Below the pieces are notes generated by a model. That model searched no databases, was not told the DNA's origin, and worked only from the letters and a program-made list of their open reading frames with translations. From NCBI GenBank assembly GCA_963800255.1, contig CAWDAK010000006.1, forward strand, positions 1 to 64,000: a stretch of 64,000 bases of DNA. Direction: 5' to 3'. A program made the translations under genes and the position numbers. Positions 25,845 through 36,092 of this stretch are shown one piece after another; the first letter of the stretch is position 1; each line of letters begins with the position of its first letter. Origin of the DNA: DATFVA01 sp963800255. Its GTDB lineage: Bacteria; Bacteroidota; Ignavibacteria; Ignavibacteriales; Ignavibacteriaceae.

Positions 25845-28800
25845 ATGTTTCGAAAATTTTATACAATCTTACTTTTGATGTTGTTTTCCTGCTCCTTTGT
25901 ATTAGCACAGTCAGGCAGGGTTTCCGGAAAAGTTACTGATAAGGAAACCGGCGAACCTTTGATTGGTGCTAATATAATCATAGTAGGAACCAGTTCTGGT
26001 GCAGCATCAGATGTTAATGGCGAGTACATGATTCGCCAGGTACAGTCTGGAAATTATTCTATTAAGGCTTCCTACATCGGTTACCAGGACGTTACAGTTA
26101 GTAATGTCAGGGTAGTTTCCGGTCTTACAGCCGAACAGAATTTCCAGCTGTCATCATCTAATATTACTACCGGAGAGGTTGTAATAGTTTCACAGAGACC
26201 ACTTATAGAGAAAAGCTCAACTAACGCTATGAGAATTGTGGGTTCAGAAGACATCACTACTTTACCTGTTAGGGATGTAGATAAAATCGTCGCTCTTCAG
26301 CCGGGTGTTGTTCAGCAAAACGGCCAGACTTTTATCCGCGGCAGCCGTGCTGATGAAACAGGCTATATGGTAGAAGGTGCAGATGTTAAAAATATACTTA
26401 GCCGTAATGGTGGATCTCTTGTAGATCTTACTCCTGACGCATTACAGGAAATCCTGGTTCAGGCAGGCGGTTATACAGCCGAATTCGGTAATGCTAACGC
26501 CGGTATTATTTCATCCGACTTCAAAACAGGATCTGATAAATACCATTTTTCAGTTAGAGCTGAAACAGATAACCTGGGAAATTATAACGGCAATAACTTT
26601 GATGTTAATTCCGCAGGTAAAATGAAAGCCGGAGGAGCTGATAAATTCCTCGGTACATATTCATATGGATATTCTGATTACGTATTAACCCTTAGCGGTC
26701 CGCTGGTATCTGATAAGCTTAAGGTGTTCCTCTCTGGTGAAAATAATTTCCAGCGCGATATGAACCCGCAATTTTTCTATGGAAATCCGGCTGCCTTTTC
26801 AGATGGCGCCCTGCTGGATACAACTAAAGTATATGATACTGGTTTTTTTAGCGGCAAAACAGATGAATATCAATATTTAACCTGGAACGGCGGTAACGTG
26901 CCTGGAGTTATGGATAACAGATATACCGGAAACGGTACAATTCTGTTTGATAACAATCCTATCATACTAAGACTAGCCGGTGCTTATACCTGGGAAAGAA
27001 CCCGGGGCGAGCAGGTGGGAATATATAATACAGCAAATACTACTTTGATTGATATGTTTAATACTTCCCGTCTTCCGATGAACGATTATTCAAACATATT
27101 ATTAAACCTTAAAGGTACTTACCTGTTATCAGCCAGTACCTTTATTGAAGCAAATGTAAATTATTACGATGCACGTCATAAAACATATGACCCGATCTTT
27201 GGAGATAATTTCACACAATACAGTGATAGTCTTGCAGCCGCACAATATGGCTGGGAATATCCTTCATATACAGCTTCTCCACAGGCATACGATTTTTACG
27301 GATTTCCGTTTAACAGACCTGGAACTCCCCTGGTATCACCCGGAAACAATACAGGTAACGGAAACCTTCAGTCATTTACAAAAGATCACAACAGCTACAT
27401 GGGAGCTTCCGCTTCTTTCACCGGTCAGGTTGAAAAGCATGCTTTGAAACTTGGCGGTTCATTCCAGAGATGGACAGTAAGACGCTTCCAGGAAACTGAT
27501 GCAAGCAACTTCCTGACAACAATTCGTCAGCAGCCTGATCTGGCAAGAACTGAAGAGGGAATGAAATTCCTCGTAGCAAAATATTTGTACAGAGATTATA
27601 ACAATTTTGGATATGATATTTTCGGTAATGAAACTGATGCCGGCGAATTTGCTCCGAAACATCCTGTTTTAGCTTCAGGTTATGTGGAAGACAGGATAGA
27701 GGTTAGCGATCTTATTATCAATGCAGGTTTAAGATATGACTTCATTGATATGGACAGCTGGCAGTGGCAGAACCCGCACTTACCTCAGATTGATACAACT
27801 CAGAATACTCAGCTGAATACTATTCCTGATTCTTCTTTACTATCAGGAGATACCTACAGCTACATATCACCCCGTTTAGGATTTTCATTCCCTGTAACGG
27901 ATAAAACAGTATTCCACTTACAGTATGGTAAGTTCGTTCAGTCACCTAGTCTTGATATAGCCTACAGAGGCGTTTATCAGGCTGCGCAGATTATGTCTGC
28001 ATCCAACCTGTTTACAAACCCGATAGCATACAACCCTGCTCCTGTAAGGACAACACAGTATGAGATCGGTTTCTCTCAGCAGATAACTGATTTTGCTGCA
28101 TTTGATCTGACAGCATTCTACAAGGATATTAAGGGTCAGCTGCAGTATTCAATTATCTATAATGACCCGGGTGCGACAAGAGGCAGTTATCAGGCTTTTG
28201 TTAACCAGGACTTTACTACAACAAAAGGACTTGAGCTTGCTATTCACCTGAGAAGGATTGAAAGAATAAGAGCTGAAGTTAATTATACATATTCTAATGC
28301 TTCCGGAACCAACTCATTCTCAGGAAGCGGTATTGGTTCACAGCAGGTTAATAAGGAAGTTCCTACCGTAATCTTACCTCTTACATATGAACAGACTCAT
28401 AGAGGCTCCATATTCCTTGACTACAGATTCGGTAAAGATGATGGCGGTCCGGTTTTACAGCAGTTGGGAGTTAATCTCCTCTTCTCGTTCAATAGCGGTC
28501 ACCCATTCACCTATGCACAATACACAGGACTTGGACAGGCTTCTGCATGGACAGGCGGATTGATTCCTGCTCAGGATCCTAGAAACAGAAGACCGATTGG
28601 TCCTCCTAACTCATCAACAACTCCCTGGGTTTATAACCTGGATCTACGCGTAGACAAAACTGTAAGTATCTATAATCTTGACGTGAACTTCTACGTAACA
28701 GTTCAGAATCTCCTGGATACAAAGAACGTTGTTAATGTTTACCAGAAAACAGGGAATGCATATAACGACGGATTCCTGAATTCACCTGATGGTCAGCAGA

Positions 28801-28949
28801 TCATCGCTGGTGAAAGGTATACTCAGAGATTTGCAGATCTGTACCAGGCATTAAATTACGATAACAGAGAAGCAGCATACCAGACTTATGGATATGATTT
28901 ATTTGGATCTCCGAGACAGCTGCGTGTTGGTGTGTTAATTAATTATTAA
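25845..28949 (+). CDS. TonB-dependent outer-membrane receptor
   Basis: The 1034-residue protein has a signal peptide (about 1-22), a CarboxypepD-regulatory beta-domain (about 23-105, KVTDKETGEPLIGANIIIVGT), a plug domain (about 125-235, VDKIVALQPGVVQQNGQTFIRGSR) and a long barrel ending LRVGVLINY. It imports a substrate across the outer membrane using TonB energy. Its position between a DUF4397 lipoprotein and a large exported protein plus a PorV-like barrel resembles a Sus-like surface system, but no SusD is present. TGGAGG precedes the ATG by 9 bases. Confidence 0.9.
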   Translation: MFRKFYTILLLMLFSCSFVLAQSGRVSGKVTDKETGEPLIGANIIIVGTSSGAASDVNGEYMIRQVQSGNYSIKASYIGYQDVTVSNVRVVSGLTAEQNFQLSSSNITTGEVVIVSQRPLIEKSSTNAMRIVGSEDITTLPVRDVDKIVALQPGVVQQNGQTFIRGSRADETGYMVEGADVKNILSRNGGSLVDLTPDALQEILVQAGGYTAEFGNANAGIISSDFKTGSDKYHFSVRAETDNLGNYNGNNFDVNSAGKMKAGGADKFLGTYSYGYSDYVLTLSGPLVSDKLKVFLSGENNFQRDMNPQFFYGNPAAFSDGALLDTTKVYDTGFFSGKTDEYQYLTWNGGNVPGVMDNRYTGNGTILFDNNPIILRLAGAYTWERTRGEQVGIYNTANTTLIDMFNTSRLPMNDYSNILLNLKGTYLLSASTFIEANVNYYDARHKTYDPIFGDNFTQYSDSLAAAQYGWEYPSYTASPQAYDFYGFPFNRPGTPLVSPGNNTGNGNLQSFTKDHNSYMGASASFTGQVEKHALKLGGSFQRWTVRRFQETDASNFLTTIRQQPDLARTEEGMKFLVAKYLYRDYNNFGYDIFGNETDAGEFAPKHPVLASGYVEDRIEVSDLIINAGLRYDFIDMDSWQWQNPHLPQIDTTQNTQLNTIPDSSLLSGDTYSYISPRLGFSFPVTDKTVFHLQYGKFVQSPSLDIAYRGVYQAAQIMSASNLFTNPIAYNPAPVRTTQYEIGFSQQITDFAAFDLTAFYKDIKGQLQYSIIYNDPGATRGSYQAFVNQDFTTTKGLELAIHLRRIERIRAEVNYTYSNASGTNSFSGSGIGSQQVNKEVPTVILPLTYEQTHRGSIFLDYRFGKDDGGPVLQQLGVNLLFSFNSGHPFTYAQYTGLGQASAWTGGLIPAQDPRNRRPIGPPNSSTTPWVYNLDLRVDKTVSIYNLDVNFYVTVQNLLDTKNVVNVYQKTGNAYNDGFLNSPDGQQIIAGERYTQRFADLYQALNYDNREAAYQTYGYDLFGSPRQLRVGVLINY

Positions 28950-28960
28950 AGGAGAATTTA

Positions 28961-29002
28961 ATGTTGCCTCATGAAAAATATAAAATTGTGGAGGTTATTT
29001 AA
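28961..29002 (+). CDS. Putative 13-codon leader ORF upstream of the large secreted gene
   Basis: ATG at 28961 starts a short frame encoding MLPHEKYKIVEVI and ending in TAA at 29000-29002. AAAGGAG (28948-28954) lies 6 bases before its start, a clear Shine-Dalgarno sequence. The second Shine-Dalgarno sequence, TGGAGG, for the next gene (ATG at 29004) lies inside the leader. The leader ends one base before that ATG. This arrangement suits translational coupling. The peptide itself is not recognised. Confidence 0.45.
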   Translation: MLPHEKYKIVEVI

Positions 29003-29003
29003 T

Positions 29004-32000
29004 ATGAAGAAAATTAATTATCTAAACTTTTTAATAATCCTGGCTTTGTCCCTGATGATTTCCGCAGGATCTTATGCGGAACAGAAGGACGGCCAGGGAA
29101 GAAAAAAATCAAACTTTCAGAAGGTTACTGATAATCCTCAGCAGAGTTTGATTGATATAAATAACATCACCTGCTGGGTTGGTGCTGATGGTTACCATGA
29201 CTGGCTGGTAGGCGGTTCATGGAACGGTGCTTATCCCAATGGCGTTAATGCCGGCGCTATCTTCTCCGAAGGTATCGTTTGGGGTGGTAAAGTTAATGAT
29301 GGAAACTCACCGGTTGTCAGGGTTAACGGTAATACGTACTCCTCCGGATGTTCGCCTATAACCCGCTTGTTCCGTGTTCGTCCTGATTATGAAACAGGAA
29401 ACCTTACACAGGACGCAGCCAATTTCAATGGCGTTAGCGTGGGTGCCGTTAGTGAAGGTGATATCCAGGCACTGAGAGATCAGTATGCAACTGACTGGAA
29501 TGAGTGGCCGGCTGATGAGGGTGCTCCATACGAGGATGTTGATGGTAATGGTTCATACGACCCTTCAATTGATATCCCCGGTGTTCCTGCAGCATCTCAG
29601 ACACTATTTATTAAATACGATGATAACGCTGCCCCTCTTTACGGTTCTCCTGCTATAGGCCTTGAAGTTTCAGAAACATACTGGGCTTATTCCTACACAG
29701 GAGCTCTTGGTAATGTTATTTATAAGAAAGTTGATATCGTCTATAAAGGAACTCCTATTTCAGCAGCCAACTCTAATATTCAGGATATGTATATTGTTCA
29801 ATGGGCTGATCCTGACGTTGGAAATTCGGGTGATGACTTTGCAGGCTGCGATACTGCTACAAATTTAGGCTATGCCTATAGTTCTCGGGCTACTGATGCT
29901 GTTTATTCAGGATTAAACCTTGCTCCGCCTGCAGTTGGATATGACTTCCTGCAGGGAGTCTCTGAATATACAGGTAACGCGGATGACAGTGCGATCTTTA
30001 ACCTGCAGTGGAGACATGGATATAAATATATAAATCCTAAACCGATGAGCTCATATGCTTATTTTGCAGCAGGTGGAACATGGGTAGATCCTGCATTTAC
30101 TTACACAGGAACACTCGAATTCTACAACCTGATGAGAGGATATAAACCTGATCCTCCATACCCTGCCGCTGACCCATTTCCTACTACTGTGGCCGATGTT
30201 ACACCATTCGGTACATACCTGTTGACAGGTGACCCGGTTGCAGGAACAGGTAAACTTGATGGTTCTGTTGATGCCCCCGGCGACAGAAGAATCATGGTTA
30301 CAAACGGTCCTATTTCAATGAACCTCGGCGATACAGCAGAAGTTGTATTAGCTTTGGTTGGAGGTTTGGGAAGCAGTAACCTGAATAGTATTACTCAGAT
30401 GAGAACCAATGATGAAACAGCACAGACAGTTTTCGATATTCTGTTCCAGCTGCCTACAATGCCCCCTCCGGATTTACATGTCGCACAGCTGAACCAGAAA
30501 ATTGTGCTTGATTGGGGATCTGACGCCCAGAGAATTAATCAGATAGAAAATTTCCAGGGATTAGGATACTCTTTCGAAGGATATGAAGTTTACCAGCTTC
30601 CATCAGCATCAGCAACTATAGAAGATGGAGTTCTTCTTGGAGTCTTCGATCTCGTGGATGGAATAACCGCTATTTATGATACTACAAGCGATGCGAATGG
30701 AACGTTGATTCCTGTGCTTTCAGTTGATGGAAAAGATGCAGGTATCCAGAGATATTTAACTATTACACAAGATAAAATTAAAAACCAGGCCTTACATAAT
30801 GGTCAGGAATACTACTTTGCAGTGGTTCCTTACGCTTTCAACCCGGATCCGCTTCTGCCGTTCCATGCCCTGCGTTCGGCCGTGGTAATTCATACAGCAA
30901 TACCTCAGTTCCCGTTACCGGGTACTACGTATAACGGTACACCGGGTGATACGCTGGCTACCGTGCATAACGGACCAAGTGATGGTAATGCAATTCCGAT
31001 TATAATTGATCCTACACAGCTTACCGGCCATACCTACGAAGTAACCTTTGATACTTCCGGAGGTCAAACTACCTGGAGCATAACAGATCAGACAGCCAAC
31101 ACAGTGAAGGTTTCCGGTGTTATGAATCAGGCAGGCGGCGAAGCTTACCCGATCGTTGATGGTATTATTGTTAAGGTTACCGGTCCGCAACCAGACTTCA
31201 AAGATTTTCTTGAAGTATCAAATTCAGCAGGACCGCATGAACCGACTTATGCATCATTTACTTTTAACGGCAGCGGTTTCCCTTCTTCATTCGGACCGGA
31301 TGTAGACAGACCTACTCCTAACCCTGAAGGTACAACCTGGGGAATCCAGACAGGAAATGCTAATGGGAGCGGAAGTTTTGATTATGAATTTTTCAAATCA
31401 AGAGTCTTGCGTGCACAGAACAATTTCGGTGCTAATTTGATTCCTTTCGATTATGAACTCAGATTTACCGCAGCCGGCGGAAAAGCTTACCTCGCGTTTC
31501 ACTGATGGATTGAACGTGGATGTTCCTTTTGAAATATGGAACGTTGGTGTTGCTACTCCTGATGATCCAAGCGACGATTACAGGATGATACCTTATGTCC
31601 TTGATAATTTAGAGGATGATGTATTCAACCTGGATGGTACTGATAACCCGATATCAGGCGGTGATAATGATCCTGAAACGGATTGGATTTACTGGTATAA
31701 CCCTGTTGATAAATCAGCAGGAACGGCCGGTTATGATGCTTACGCTAATGCTCTTGCTGCAGGAGATACTACTGCTGCATTGGATGCGATAGGTGATGAG
31801 GTTATGGCAAGACTGGTGCTCGTTAATATGAACGGTGGAAGTGTTAGTGATCCTTCCTTCCCTGCAAATGTTGACCAGCAGGTACCGCCTACAGGTTCGG
31901 TTTACAGACTCATCAGCACCAAGCCTAATGGCGTAAACGATTCGTTTACCTTTAAAGCACCTGCAAAAGGTACTTCAGTTGCTCAGGAAGATGTTAAGAA

Positions 32001-32313
32001 AATAAATGTATTCCCTAATCCTTATTACGGATATCAGTACAGGGAAACATCAAGAGACCAGCATTATGTTACATTCAGTCATCTTCCTTCAAAAGCTACT
32101 TTGAGAATATTCGATCTTAGCGGTGTCCTCGTTAGAACACTTGAGCACACAGCTTCAAGCGGACAATTTGATAAGTGGAATATGCAGAATGATGCAGGTT
32201 ATCCTGTGGCAAGTGGAATCTATGTTGTTTACATTGATATGCCTGACCTGGGCACTACAAAAATCTTAAAGCTTGCTGTCATTCAGGAACAGCAGATATT
32301 GAAAGTATATTGA
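29004..32313 (+). pseudogene. Large exported protein with a C-terminal FlgD/T9SS-like domain, frameshifted
   Basis: The product would be about 1102 residues. It has a signal peptide (about 1-25, SAGSYAEQ), a long region of unrecognised repeats and loops (for example YEDVDGNGSYDPSIDIPGVP and YKYINPKPMSSYAYFAAGGT), and fibronectin-like parts (TFDTSGGQTTWSITDQ). The final domain reads KKINVFPNPYYGYQYRE, then LRIFDLSGVLVRTLEHT. This resembles a T9SS sorting domain but lacks the full motif. Frame 1 ends at 31505 and frame 2 continues to 32313. Deleting one T from the TTT near 31494-31497 would join them as LAFTDGLNVDVPFEIWNVG. The ATG at 29004 is used because TGGAGG precedes it by 9 bases. It lies between the TonB receptor and a PorV-like gene. 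Confidence 0.8.
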
Positions 32314-32322
32314 TTGAGTTCA

Positions 32323-32347
32323 GGATGTCCCGTGTGACGGGACATCC
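32323..32347 (+). terminator. Hairpin between the large exported gene and the PorV-like gene
   Basis: GGATGTCCCG-TGTGA-CGGGACATCC is a perfect 10-bp stem with a 5-base loop. It lies 10 bases after the stop. The T-stretch is short and separated (CTTAAATTTTT), so it is a partial terminator or a processing site. Confidence 0.7.
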
Positions 32348-32376
32348 CTTAAATTTTTAATTTAATTGGAGGAATT

Positions 32377-33417
32377 ATGTATCATTTGAAAAGACTATTA
32401 TTAATCCTTCTGATACTAGGCTTCTCAGTATCAGAGATTTTTGGTAGTGGTCAGAATCGTGCTGGTACAGCAGGAGCTCCTGAATTGAGGATCCCTATCG
32501 GTGCCAGGTATCTTGCAATGAGTGGTTCGGCTATTGCAAATGTTTCCGGTCTTGAAGCTATATACTGGAATCCCGCAGGAGTTGACATTAGTGGAACAGA
32601 CGCAAATGCAATGTTCTCATACCGTCAGTATATTGCGGATATGAGTATGAACTTTGCTGCTGTAAGCGGAAGACTGGGTGAACTTGGATCATTAGGGTTA
32701 TCGTTCAGATCCCTTAATATCGGAGATATCCCCGTAACCACAATGGATCAGCCCGATGGAACGGGACAGATAATCAGCCCGAGTTACTTTGTACTTGGAT
32801 TGACTTACTCAAAGAAACTTACAGACAGAATTGCTATCGGTGCTAACTTTAATGTGATAAACGAAAGTATAGATAGAGTTAATGCAACCGGATTCAGCTT
32901 TGACTTCGGCGTTGAATATAGCAACCTGTTTGATGTTCAGGGTTTTGCCGTTGGCGTAGTAGTTAAAAATTTAGGTCCTACTATGACATTCAACGGAAAC
33001 GGAACGTATATCCAGGCTAATGACCAGAACGCTCAAAGAGGACCAACATTCTATCAGTTCTCGGCTTCAGCGGCTGATTTACCTTCTGAAATCGGGATTG
33101 GTCTTTCTTACAGAAAACAATTTGATGATCAGAATGCAGTTATGGTTTCCGGAACCTTCCAGAACAATAACTACACCTATGATGATTATAAATTCGGAAT
33201 GGAATATAACTTTAAAGAGTTACTCTATGTTAGAGCCGGCTACCTGGCAACACCCCAATCTACGGATGCAAGTCCTAATGTTTGGCAGAATTATACACTC
33301 GGTATCGGCGTAAACACAAAATCTTTCAGCAGTGTTAATCTTTCTGTAGATTATGCTTATGTACCTGCTAAATATTTTGATGCAAATAATGTTTTCTCTT
33401 TAAGTTTTGGCTTCTAA
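32377..33417 (+). CDS. PorV/PorQ-family outer-membrane protein
   Basis: A 346-residue barrel protein with signal peptide (about 1-23). The PorV/PorQ signature is visible: PIGARYLAMSGSAIANVSGLEAIYWNPAG, in positions about 38-66, and the YVPAKYFDANNVFSLSFGF end. PorV is the shuttle that hands T9SS cargo to the cell surface; PorQ is a related subunit. Many Ignavibacteria keep several such paralogues next to secreted proteins. It is preceded by TGGAGG 5 bases before its ATG. It ends 23 bases before a terminator and is probably the last gene of the operon. Confidence 0.85.
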   Translation: MYHLKRLLLILLILGFSVSEIFGSGQNRAGTAGAPELRIPIGARYLAMSGSAIANVSGLEAIYWNPAGVDISGTDANAMFSYRQYIADMSMNFAAVSGRLGELGSLGLSFRSLNIGDIPVTTMDQPDGTGQIISPSYFVLGLTYSKKLTDRIAIGANFNVINESIDRVNATGFSFDFGVEYSNLFDVQGFAVGVVVKNLGPTMTFNGNGTYIQANDQNAQRGPTFYQFSASAADLPSEIGIGLSYRKQFDDQNAVMVSGTFQNNNYTYDDYKFGMEYNFKELLYVRAGYLATPQSTDASPNVWQNYTLGIGVNTKSFSSVNLSVDYAYVPAKYFDANNVFSLSFGF

Positions 33418-33440
33418 ATAGTTATACTATTTGTTAAATT

Positions 33441-33476
33441 AAACGGTTTCTCATGGAAATGGGAAACCGTTTTTTA
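33441..33476 (+). terminator. Intrinsic terminator of the TonB/PorV operon
   Basis: AAACGGTTTC (33441-33450) pairs with GAAACCGTTT (33463-33472) and is followed by a run of T to 33476. A false in-frame start at 33453 for the next gene lies inside this hairpin. Confidence 0.85.
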
Positions 33477-33500
33477 TTAACTTCACCTGAATTTGCCTTA

Positions 33501-34166
33501 ATGAACTCAAAACATATTTATCTGAAATCATCTCTCACAGTATTATTCATTTTTTTATCCTTTCCTTCGTATTTGTTTTCTCAGAGCGTTGACAGCCTGG
33601 TCGGTAATTGGGAACTGATTAAGAATTCCAGGCAGTGGGACGTTGACCTTCGGTTCAGGGAGAACCGGGAATTCTTTGTACAGCAGCACTTGTATGCAAA
33701 ATATAAATATGAGCTGAACGGGGATACGCTCATAAGCTTTCTTCAGACTTCATACCCTGATTCAGAAACAATTATAGATACAAGTTTCATCACTGTTAAA
33801 AAGGATACAATTATAAAAACGTATAGCAAATCCGGTAAAACCAACACAATCGTAATGATTAAAGATAAGAGCTACCCAAAACCGAAAAAAAAGACCTCTA
33901 ACCCGATCGTAGGGCGGTGGAAATGGATGTATCCCTCGAAGGATACTGCTGTTGAGACTTTCCATAATGACAAAACCTGGGATTTTTCTGTTAGTAAAAA
34001 GATGTATTCCGGAAATTGGGAGGTCAATAGGGACACACTGGTTATGACATACGATAATACTAAGAAAACTAAAAAATTGCATACTTTCTGGATACAGGAA
34101 AATATGCTGGGCATCAGGGATCTGAAGACTGATAAAGAATATTTGTACAGAAGGACAAAACCATAA
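33501..34166 (+). CDS. Exported protein with two lipocalin-like half repeats
   Basis: The 221-residue protein (from the ATG at 33501) has a signal peptide (about 1-28, FPSYLFSQ). Two related beta-segments, LVGNWELIKNSRQWDVDLRF and IVGRWKWMYPSKDTAVETF, resemble the first strand pair of small lipocalin-like domains. Its longer in-frame start overlaps a terminator, so it is rejected. The function is unknown. It precedes the SGNH hydrolase gene by 8 bases and is probably cotranscribed. Confidence 0.6.
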   Translation: MNSKHIYLKSSLTVLFIFLSFPSYLFSQSVDSLVGNWELIKNSRQWDVDLRFRENREFFVQQHLYAKYKYELNGDTLISFLQTSYPDSETIIDTSFITVKKDTIIKTYSKSGKTNTIVMIKDKSYPKPKKKTSNPIVGRWKWMYPSKDTAVETFHNDKTWDFSVSKKMYSGNWEVNRDTLVMTYDNTKKTKKLHTFWIQENMLGIRDLKTDKEYLYRRTKP

Positions 34167-34174
34167 TCCTGCCT

Positions 34175-36091
34175 ATGAAAAAAAGTAAAAAATATCTCTT
34201 TCGAGTTATTCTGATCCTTATTCCTGTAATTCTTTTTGGGCTGGTAGAACTGACATTAAGGATTTCCGGTTATGCAGATGACCTTGAATTTGTATCCAAA
34301 ATTGAGAGAAACGGCAAAGCCTATTATACCATAAATCAGCTGGTGGGTAAGAGGTATTTTAATAAAGACCGGATGTACTACAGGAAAGGATCCCATGATT
34401 ATTTTGAAGTAAATAAATCCCCCCGCACCATCAGGGTATTCTGCCTCGGGGCTTCTACAATGGCGGGATTTCCTTTCGAGTATAATGCAATTCCCTCAGA
34501 GTTTTTAAGAGACAGACTAACAGCAGCTTTTCCCGGTAAAAACATTGAAGTAATTAACACTGCAATAGCAGCAACCAACAGCTTTACTGTTGATGAATTT
34601 GCCGGCGAACTTATAAAATATAAGCCTGATCTTTTTATTATTTATATGGGTCAAAATGAATATTACGGTGTCTACGGAGTGGGATCTACTATTTCAATTG
34701 GTAAAAACAGAAGTCTCATAAAAGCATACCTATGGTTAGAAAACTTTAAAACATTCATCCTGATGAAAAACTTAGTTAATTCTGTCAGCAGTCTGTTTGG
34801 ATCTGACAATCAGCAGGAAAATAAGGTCCTCATGGAAGAAATGGCAAACACTTCCATAAGGTACGGCAGCGATGATTATAAAACAGGGGTGAATACTTTT
34901 CGTGAGAATTACCGTGAAGTAATCAACATTGCGGCTGAAAACCACATACCCGTATTGATATCAAGCCTCGTGAGAAATGAGAACAGTCTCCCTCCTTTTG
35001 TTTCATTTCATTCCGAAGGCTTAAGTGACTCACTTAAAAATGTTTCAGAAGGCCTGTTTAAGGATGGTGTTGACAGCATGAATGCAGGGCAATACTCTGC
35101 CGCTCAGGATTTGTTCATCAGGGCAATAGCTGCAGATTCAATGCCGGCAAATTTCCATTATGCCCTGGCAAAAAGCCTCGAGGGCTCAGGCAATTATTCC
35201 GGGGCAGAATCAGAGTACTCATTGGCGGCCGACCTTGATGGACTACGCTTCAGAGCTCCATCAGAATTCAATAATATTATATTCAGCCTTGGTGATGAAT
35301 ATAAAGTCCCGGTTGCAGAAGTTAAACAGTTGTTTAAAGACAATTCGACGAACGGTATAACAGGTTCGAAGCTGCTGGTTGATCATGTTCACCCTAACAT
35401 ACAGGGGTACTTTCTGATGGCCAAATCCTGGTATAAGAGTATTAAGCAGTATAAACTTCTCGGACCCGTTGGGGATAAGGAGGAAAGCGACAGTACGATT
35501 TGGGCTAAAAGCGCCGTTACCGAATTAGATAGCCTGATAGGGGCAATCAAAATTATGGAACTCAAAAGCAGACCGCCTTTCGCCCGGACAGACTCTGGTT
35601 TTAATTTCACTCCTAAAACTCCGCTTGAGCAGCTGGCTTATGAATATACTGTCCAGCATAAATCATCGTGGGCTGCAGTTCATTTAAACCTTGCTAAATA
35701 CTACGTGACCCTTGGATATTATGCCAAATCTTTGAATGAACTAAAGGCAATCCTGGTTTCTGATGAAGATAATCCCATGGTTCTTAAACTTGCCGGCGAT
35801 ATGTCTCTTCAGCTGCATAAATATGAACAGGCCGAAACATACTATCTTAAAGCAAATAGATTCAATGCTAACCAGTATATTGAATACAAGTTAGGGAAGA
35901 CGGAACTCCTTCTTGGAAAGCCCGATGTAGCGATACAATTTCTGAATAGTTCACTGGAAAGAAATCAGCAGAGCAGTGATAAGTTTACGCCAGGGGAAAT
36001 CGAAGATATATATTCCAGCCTGGCGGATGCATATAATAAAAACAACCAGCCGGAAAAAGCCAGGGACATCATCCAGAAACTGATGAAATAA
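34175..36091 (+). CDS. Membrane-anchored SGNH/GDSL hydrolase with TPR repeats
   Basis: The 638-residue protein has one N-terminal membrane helix (about residues 8-28), then an SGNH hydrolase domain. It carries the catalytic Ser94 in GAST, GQNEYYG near residue 159, and the Asp/His pair in DHVHPN (about 402-405). Two TPR-like helical regions lie at about 300-345 and 500-638 (AAVHLNLAKYYVTLGYYAKS). SGNH enzymes hydrolyse ester bonds, often on polysaccharides or lipids; TPRs would bind partner proteins. Its stop is one base from the end of the convergent MATE-like gene. Confidence 0.8.
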   Translation: MKKSKKYLFRVILILIPVILFGLVELTLRISGYADDLEFVSKIERNGKAYYTINQLVGKRYFNKDRMYYRKGSHDYFEVNKSPRTIRVFCLGASTMAGFPFEYNAIPSEFLRDRLTAAFPGKNIEVINTAIAATNSFTVDEFAGELIKYKPDLFIIYMGQNEYYGVYGVGSTISIGKNRSLIKAYLWLENFKTFILMKNLVNSVSSLFGSDNQQENKVLMEEMANTSIRYGSDDYKTGVNTFRENYREVINIAAENHIPVLISSLVRNENSLPPFVSFHSEGLSDSLKNVSEGLFKDGVDSMNAGQYSAAQDLFIRAIAADSMPANFHYALAKSLEGSGNYSGAESEYSLAADLDGLRFRAPSEFNNIIFSLGDEYKVPVAEVKQLFKDNSTNGITGSKLLVDHVHPNIQGYFLMAKSWYKSIKQYKLLGPVGDKEESDSTIWAKSAVTELDSLIGAIKIMELKSRPPFARTDSGFNFTPKTPLEQLAYEYTVQHKSSWAAVHLNLAKYYVTLGYYAKSLNELKAILVSDEDNPMVLKLAGDMSLQLHKYEQAETYYLKANRFNANQYIEYKLGKTELLLGKPDVAIQFLNSSLERNQQSSDKFTPGEIEDIYSSLADAYNKNNQPEKARDIIQKLMK

Positions 36092-36092
36092 C

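Noticed and set aside
33453..33500. Upstream in-frame ATG of the lipocalin-like gene
   Set aside because: It lies within the loop of a terminator hairpin; the signal peptide begins at the downstream ATG (33501).
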